Source of the DNA: Dendrophyllia cribrosa
Taxonomy: Eukaryota > Cnidaria > Anthozoa > Scleractinia > Dendrophylliidae
Assembly: GCA_024195265.1 (NCBI GenBank)
Contig: JAJLRJ010000007.1
Span: 27,690,100-27,754,099, forward strand
DNA length: 64,000 bases
Direction: 5' to 3'
The notes under the pieces were generated by a model that worked only from the letters and a program-made list of their open reading frames with translations, was not told the DNA's origin and made no database searches. A program made the position numbers and the translations under genes. Of this stretch, positions 58,931 to 64,000 are shown piece after piece. Position 1 is the first letter of the stretch. Every line of letters starts with the position of its first letter.

Positions 58931-59829
58931 CTGATAAATGAAGAAAAGTTATCTCTTAATGAGCATAAGATGTTAAACCCCAAAATATTATCCTGTGGTT
59001 GTACCTGTTAAACTAGAAAAACATAGGATCGATAGTTTTATTTGTACTTTTTTACCAACAGAAAGTAAAACCGTGAAATTGCACTGACCATAGGAAATTC
59101 GGAGAAAATTTGAAAGAAAAAAATCAATTATGATAGTTTTGCAAGTACTGTGATTTTTTCTGTTCAATTGTAACGCTACTTGTTATTATCGTAAAGTTTA
59201 TTAAATGATGTTTCATAGTTCTAAGTATTATGTTATAGTTAAATGTTTTCTATTACATAGTTTCAGCAGTTTTGTTTTTGTTATTTTAAATTTAATGTTA
59301 TTAATTATAAAGCTAAGGTTCATTTAAAATTTATAGGCGAGTGAAGAGCCACTTAGTGGATACTCGATAAACAAATCCTTGTTATCATTGTTATCATTAC
59401 TCCTTCCACATGCTCCTTCTCATCATCATCATCATCATCATCGCCGTCGTCGTCATCATCATCATCGTCGTCGTCATCATCATCATCGCCGTCGTCATCA
59501 TCATCATCGCCGTCGTCATCATCATCATCGCCGTCGTCATCATCATCATCGTCGTCGTCATCATCATCATCGTCGTCGTCATCATCATCATCGCCGTCGT
59601 CATCATCATCATCGCCGTCGTCATCATCATCATCGTCATCATCATCATCATCATCACTTTCACCATTACCATCACCTTCATCACACACATGTTTACGTGT
59701 TGAGCAAGTCCATACCATGTATATCTTATAACTTATATCGGACAATAAGGGCTATGATTGGCTGATTTCTCAACTACCTTAGTCGTGCATGCAAACAAAA
59801 ACTGGGTAAGCAATAGTGGGTTTATTTAC
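58931..59829 (-). other. Intron of the small membrane protein gene
   Basis: Contains the ATC/GTC triplet repeat at 59420-59660. The splice donor gtaaataaa and acceptor catttatcag are on the minus strand. Confidence 0.55.
59420..59660. repeat. (CAT)4-(CGC/CGT CGT) compound triplet repeat
   Basis: About 240 bp with a higher-order 18- to 21-bp period (tcatcatcatcatcgccgtcg). It leaves every frame open on both strands (poly-D, poly-H/R, poly-M/T), so the long ORFs here are not genes. Confidence 0.95.
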
Positions 59830-59999
59830 CTTTGCCCTTTATGTGGTAGAACTTGTAATCGCTGTCACACTTAAAACAGATGTCCACGCAGTTAGGTTCT
59901 TCTGGCGGCATTATCACGGGCTCGGGTAATACTGGTTGAAAGAGTGGAGCTGGTATGGGTGGCACAGGCAATACAGCCGGCTGTTGGATGACTGGAACG
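59830..59999 (-). CDS. Small membrane protein, middle exon (proline-rich, cysteines)
   Basis: Acceptor ggttgtag, donor aaag|gtaaat on the minus strand; 170 nt. It encodes a proline-rich extracellular stretch (VPVIQQPAVLPVPPIPAPLF and LPEPVIMPPEEP) followed by NCVDICFKCDSDYKFYHIKG with three cysteines just before the membrane exon. Phases fit both neighbours. No known domain. Confidence 0.65.
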
Positions 60000-61139
60000 C
60001 TACAACCCAAGATAATAAGTAATCGTTTTCACCTTTGCAGAATTACTGTTCTGGAGTTTGTTGAAATAGACAGAAAAAAAATGCAATTGTGAACCACGAG
60101 GTCCTGATACGAGGGGAACTGTATTCAATTAACTATTTCATTTGGGTGACTCCTTCATTGGACCTGTAGAACACTAGTTCTACTATTCAACATATTGACC
60201 ATTAAATCTGCCTTTAATTTCCGTTATACTTGCATTGCATTTTGAATTGTTTGTTCTACACTTTGAGTGACGTCTATTACAAGCATCCCTTCTTTTAGGT
60301 GATCCGGAAAGAAAGCTGCATCACGATTTGTAAAAAGATATAATTATTAATAGAACACAATAATTAAAGTGCAAAGTCTGGTAGTTTTTGTTTTGGTCAA
60401 AACTGTGCTATAATTATTGTATATTGTAAAGTACTTTACTCGTGCACAAAATTATCTGTGAACATTAAGAGAACAAACGGAGAACAAAACACAGCCATTT
60501 TTTTTTCATCGATTTAAAAAAAACGGGAACAACTTGAAAAGTTTAGCCTAAATTTCTCAAGTAGCAATTCATTTCCATCCTGGTCATCCGCAGCCATAGA
60601 TAGTTCAGTGTTCATAGTTTCAGTTCACTAAATTATAGTCGTCATTCTAAACAAAACTGGACCATTATTGGTTTCCTTTGATACAAATATGTTTTGTGCC
60701 AATGTGATGTTCAAATTGGTGAAATATAGCCCCTTTAACATTCAGCGTCGTGTTCTTAAAGAAAGCAAGGGTTGTCTATAGAGATATTGTCTTCCAAAAT
60801 TAATTCCTTGATTTCGTTGAATATTGCGAAACGTTTACTGACCTGCGAAAATTTAGCTTGAAAAACTTTAATATGTCGAAAACAAACACTAAAAGCTGAC
60901 AGTAAACATAATAGAGCAGAGGGGCATTTTTTAAAGTTTCCTTAGAAGATCACAATCTCTCTCCCGCAAATCCTTTCTACAGATGCACACGCAAAGAAAA
61001 TTGAGAAGATGCGAGAAAGGCAAAAAACGTTAAACTATTACAATTTGCCTTGAAAAGCTTTACCGAAGATCTTCTTTACAAAATGGTAGCGTGCAAAAAT
61101 AAGTTTAGAATAAAAATACTTAAATAACGGTAAGCTTAC
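60000..61139 (-). other. Intron of the small membrane protein gene
   Basis: About 1.1 kb AT-rich. No repeat or exon recognised. Confidence 0.45.
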
Positions 61140-61181
61140 CTTGTCATCGTCTCAAAAGTAACTGTTTCAGTTGAAACAACA
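61140..61181 (-). CDS. Small membrane protein, 42-nt upstream exon
   Basis: Between acceptor tttatttcag and donor acaag|gtaagc on the minus strand. It encodes VVSTETVTFETMT with split codons at both ends that match the next exon (Ser). A serine/threonine-rich piece. The signal-peptide exon must lie further right; I could not find it. Confidence 0.5.
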
Positions 61182-62872
61182 CTGAAATAAAACTAAAAGT
61201 TAAATTTCAAGTATTAAGTGCAACACTTAATATAATTGTTTATTTGTTTGTTTTTTCAGGTAAGTTAAAGTAGGCAGGCTGTGTGATTGTACTTTCTTGC
61301 CGTGTGCACATCATGCTGAAAAAGAAATGGTAAAATATAATATATATCAAACAGATAACTATCATAAAGAGGGAAATATTTGTCGAGTCACAAAGACGGA
61401 GATACACATTTTAGCGCCTAAAAACCAGGAGTTTAGGATGGTTTCTACAAAGGAGGAAGGACCGATTTTTAGTTTGGTTTTCCCACCTCTAACTTTACAG
61501 AAACACACGGAAAATACGAGCCATTTACTAAAGGAAATAACCCTTAATTAATTTGCGATATTCTTGGAAGTTTGTAATATCGAAGCAATTGTGGAAAATC
61601 ACCCATGCGAATTATTTCTTATTCTCCCAAATTGGATTGGCCAAAATTTGAATTATCCAGGCTGTGATTTTTAGTAAAGAATGTCTTTAGTTTGTTTACG
61701 AGTATTTGTTTTTGCAATTAACTGAATGAAAATACACTTTGAAATGTTACAATTTGGTCTGACTGAAATTTATATTCCAGTAAAGCCAAAGGCTAAAATA
61801 TATCTTGTAACGTGCTAAATGTGGTTTGCCTGAATACAACATGGGCCGTTTTACACTGTCAAAGTTTCTTTTGATCAAAGTTGAATGAACGAATCGTTTA
61901 GTTTATTTACACAGTTATTTATTCAGTATATGTAAAGATGCAAAAATTATGGCGATAAGACGTTTTGATGTATCCAACTTCATTATCAAGTTGAATAATG
62001 ACTGTTCTATGCTTGTCAACTAATAAACTCAAAGGCGATTATAAATTAGTGAAAACAATTAACATTTTTCAGTTCTAATTTACGTAAATAACTTTAATAA
62101 GCGCAAACAAAGAATGGTGAGCTTTTTCGTTGTCACTGTCATTCCATGTTTATTTAATAATGTTGGATACATCGAAACGAAACATCGAAACATCGAAACG
62201 TAGTGTACGTTTCCTGAAAATTTTCACGACAAACCGTTTTTCGAGTTCGCTTGGCACATCTAAATAGTTTTCTATATTCGATCTTTTACACGTCCTGTTT
62301 CAACTTCCGAGAAAAAGCGGAAATGCAAATGACCTTTGTTTGGACTGTTCTCGCTTACCTAGAAGCCCACAAGTTGGCAATGTTACATTATAGGACAAGA
62401 TGGTCGCATTTTATAGCCATAGCGAGCTGCGGATGATTCAGGGAAAAAAATTGTTTTAGGTATAAATTTTGCGCTTTTTTTGTTAAAAACTCACGAGTAC
62501 ACATCGGATCAGCTTTCATTTTCTGCATCATGCATCCAGGATAACGGCATAATAACATTTGGTTACATTTGTTTGGTAATGATGTGTCTCCCGAAAAACA
62601 ATCTAACCGGGAAATGTTAATTGGTTCTAGCTTTCAAATCTGTAAAAAAAATTTCTTAATTCCAAAAAATAATTGTACATTTTTTAAATGCATAACTTTC
62701 ATATTTTCATACACCAAACAAACAAAACCGACAACAGCCTAACTTTCACTCTAAAACGAAGCTTTCTTTGAAAATAGTTGCTTTGCATTTTATGGTATCA
62801 CATAGATGGTGATGAAATAAATTAATTTTTCTTCGAACCCTAGCACTCTTTCGAACCTTTTCCTTTCTTGAA
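61182..62872. other. No gene identified
   Basis: AT-rich. Short segments near 61950-62000 and 62165-62205 contain repeated gaaacatcg / caaaacgtc motifs, reminiscent of Penelope 3' ends, but without other features. Confidence 0.35.
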
Positions 62873-62906
62873 CAATGGTAAAATGAGCGCGATGCAAAGC
62901 AATAGA

Positions 62907-62953
62907 GGTCTCTGAAGAGTCCCTTGGCAGGGACGAAACGTATACGTCAGGCT
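62907..62953 (+). ncRNA. Type I hammerhead ribozyme, intact copy
   Basis: Core CTGAAGA at 62912-62918 and GAAA at 62935-62938. Stem I GGTCT (62907-62911) with AGGCT (62949-62953), including two GU pairs. Stem II GTCCC (62919-62923) with GGGAC (62930-62934), five Watson-Crick pairs around a TTGGCA loop. Stem III ACG (62938-62940) with CGT (62945-62947) around TATA. The cleavage nucleotide is C at 62948. All invariant core bases are present. Confidence 0.88.
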
Positions 62954-63130
62954 AGCCACTAATCAAAGTTATTCTGAAGTTATTCTCAACACTTCCATTG
63001 TCATTATGATTTACTTCACGATTTAGTGCGGTCGGGAATCCTTATACGATATAAAGAGAGATTGCTGTCATCATTCTGGTTGCGAACGGGACTTTGAGCG
63101 CGGTGCTCAGCGAGTTTGCAAAGCCAGAGA

Positions 63131-63177
63131 GGTCTCTGAAAAGTCCCTTGGCACTGACGAAACGTATACGTCAGGCT
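63131..63177 (+). ncRNA. Hammerhead ribozyme, damaged copy
   Basis: Same arrangement 224 bp downstream, but the core reads CTGAAAA (invariant G8 changed to A) and stem II is GTCCC facing CTGAC, leaving three pairs. Stems I and III and the GAAA are kept. Predicted to be inactive. Confidence 0.8.
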
Positions 63178-63231
63178 AGCCACTAATCAAAGTTATTCTG
63201 AAGTTATTCACAACGCTTCCAATGGTAAAAT

Positions 63232-64000
63232 CGTCCAAGATATTAACGAGAGTTCAACGGCAAATTCAATACCTTCATAAAGTTAACGCCAAACGAAATC
63301 CGACTGACAAAGGTAGTTATTACCAATTATTAATTAAAGAGACATGGTTCTTAAGTCATCTAACATCTTTAAATTGGACTGCTTAGTTACGTATAGCAGT
63401 ATTTCCTATTTCTTATTGACATTATATGAAATACTTCTGTAATCAGGTGACAATTGTGCAAAACCGCTGTCGCCAACTGTGATTTGTTAGGTCATCGATG
63501 CACATGATGTTATTTGGTCGATAAATTAAAGAAAAAAGATGTTAAACTTGAAGGTGGAAAAATAAAGCAATTCCTTGTGCATGTACATATTATTGACGTT
63601 CGGTCTTTAGGGGATTGAAGGGAGTCGCTGGAAGAGTGATAGGTTAAATAAACATAGACGCCTAAAGATTTATCGAGCATCATATGCATACTGTATGATT
63701 CTGCAACCATTCATCAGACATTATCGTTTACGCGTTTTATAAATGGCGAATTACTTAACAATTGCCAGCAATCTAAAGCTTCTATTATATATTTGTTTTT
63801 GGCAATCAGTCATTTTATTTTTCCTGGAAACAGGTGTTTAATAATTATCTGGGGACGTCTTGTTGTCAACTAAGTTGGCGCCGAGAGATCAAATAGGCGA
63901 AAAAACTAAAAATTTACGACCGAAAGTAACTTTTGAATCCTTTACAGTTCGACATCACGCGAAAATCAGCGATAGCCGTTTGAGATAGAGGGATTTAATA
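63232..64000. other. No gene identified at window end
   Basis: AT-rich with short ORFs without recognisable content. Confidence 0.35.

Larger units (their letters stand above)
62874..63231 (+). mobile_element. Retrozyme-like element with two hammerhead copies
   Basis: A direct repeat aatggtaaaat (62874-62884 and 63221-63231, extended by a c to 12 bp) flanks about 336 bp. Inside, hammerhead-containing units repeat with a 224-bp period (CTGA at 62912 and 63136), sharing gcgcg-tgc upstream and the gctagccactaatcaaag to cttcca segment downstream. No ORF. This matches the layout of animal retrozymes, small non-coding retroelements whose RNA is cut by hammerheads and circularised. Confidence 0.8.

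Noticed and set aside
59353..59765. Overlapping long ORFs (poly-D, poly-H/R, poly-M/T, poly-I/V) on both strands
   Set aside because: They result from a triplet repeat without stops in any frame and lie in an intron of the small membrane protein gene.
61950..62205. gaaacatcg / caaaacgtc motifs suggesting more Penelope ends
   Set aside because: Too short and without coding or paired structure to support a call.

Overview
The window is eukaryotic and looks like a stony coral or a close cnidarian relative. It has spliced genes with standard GT-AG introns, very dense young and old transposons, dispersed foldback MITEs, Penelope, RTE, CR1-like and BEL retroelements, a hAT element, a tRNA-derived SINE and long G/C homopolymers. 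The organism call is an inference from gene style and repeat types; no species marker is present.

Host genes. (1) A two-exon minus-strand gene at 3.8-4.75 kb encodes a 134-residue coiled-coil protein. (2) A plus-strand NWD1-type STAND NTPase gene (DUF4062-like N-terminus, NACHT, about 14 WD40 repeats) can be assembled from 12 exons between 7,435 and 31,638. The exon lengths sum to 4,728 nt (1,575 codons plus stop) with every junction in phase. Its last codons and stop come from a hAT element inserted into the final exon. (3) A minus-strand DUF229 (sulfatase/alkaline-phosphatase-like) type II membrane protein gene lies at 42.5-46.4 kb and is broken by one extra base in a homopolymer. (4) The last three exons of a small minus-strand single-pass membrane protein of unknown family lie at 58.8-61.2 kb.

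Between and inside these genes. Intron 1 of the NWD1-type gene holds a 2.36 kb near-perfect palindrome with two identical divergent 106-codon ORFs. Other introns hold a THAP-domain foldback element, several MITEs, a 17-bp minisatellite array inside a MITE and split by a CR1-like LINE, and a decayed RTE element. From 33 to 40 kb there are several Penelope-like elements with GIY-YIG endonuclease, one with an inverted partial copy attached. A tRNA-derived SINE lies at 41.8 kb, nested TTAA-type elements at 50-51.4 kb, and a very young BEL/Pao element lacking its integrase core at 53.3-58.1 kb.

The most unusual item is at 62.87-63.23 kb. It is a small element carrying two hammerhead-ribozyme copies 224 bp apart, flanked by an 11-12 bp direct repeat. 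The first copy has a complete type I fold that can be drawn by hand. The second has a changed core G and a damaged stem II. This is the layout of animal retrozymes.
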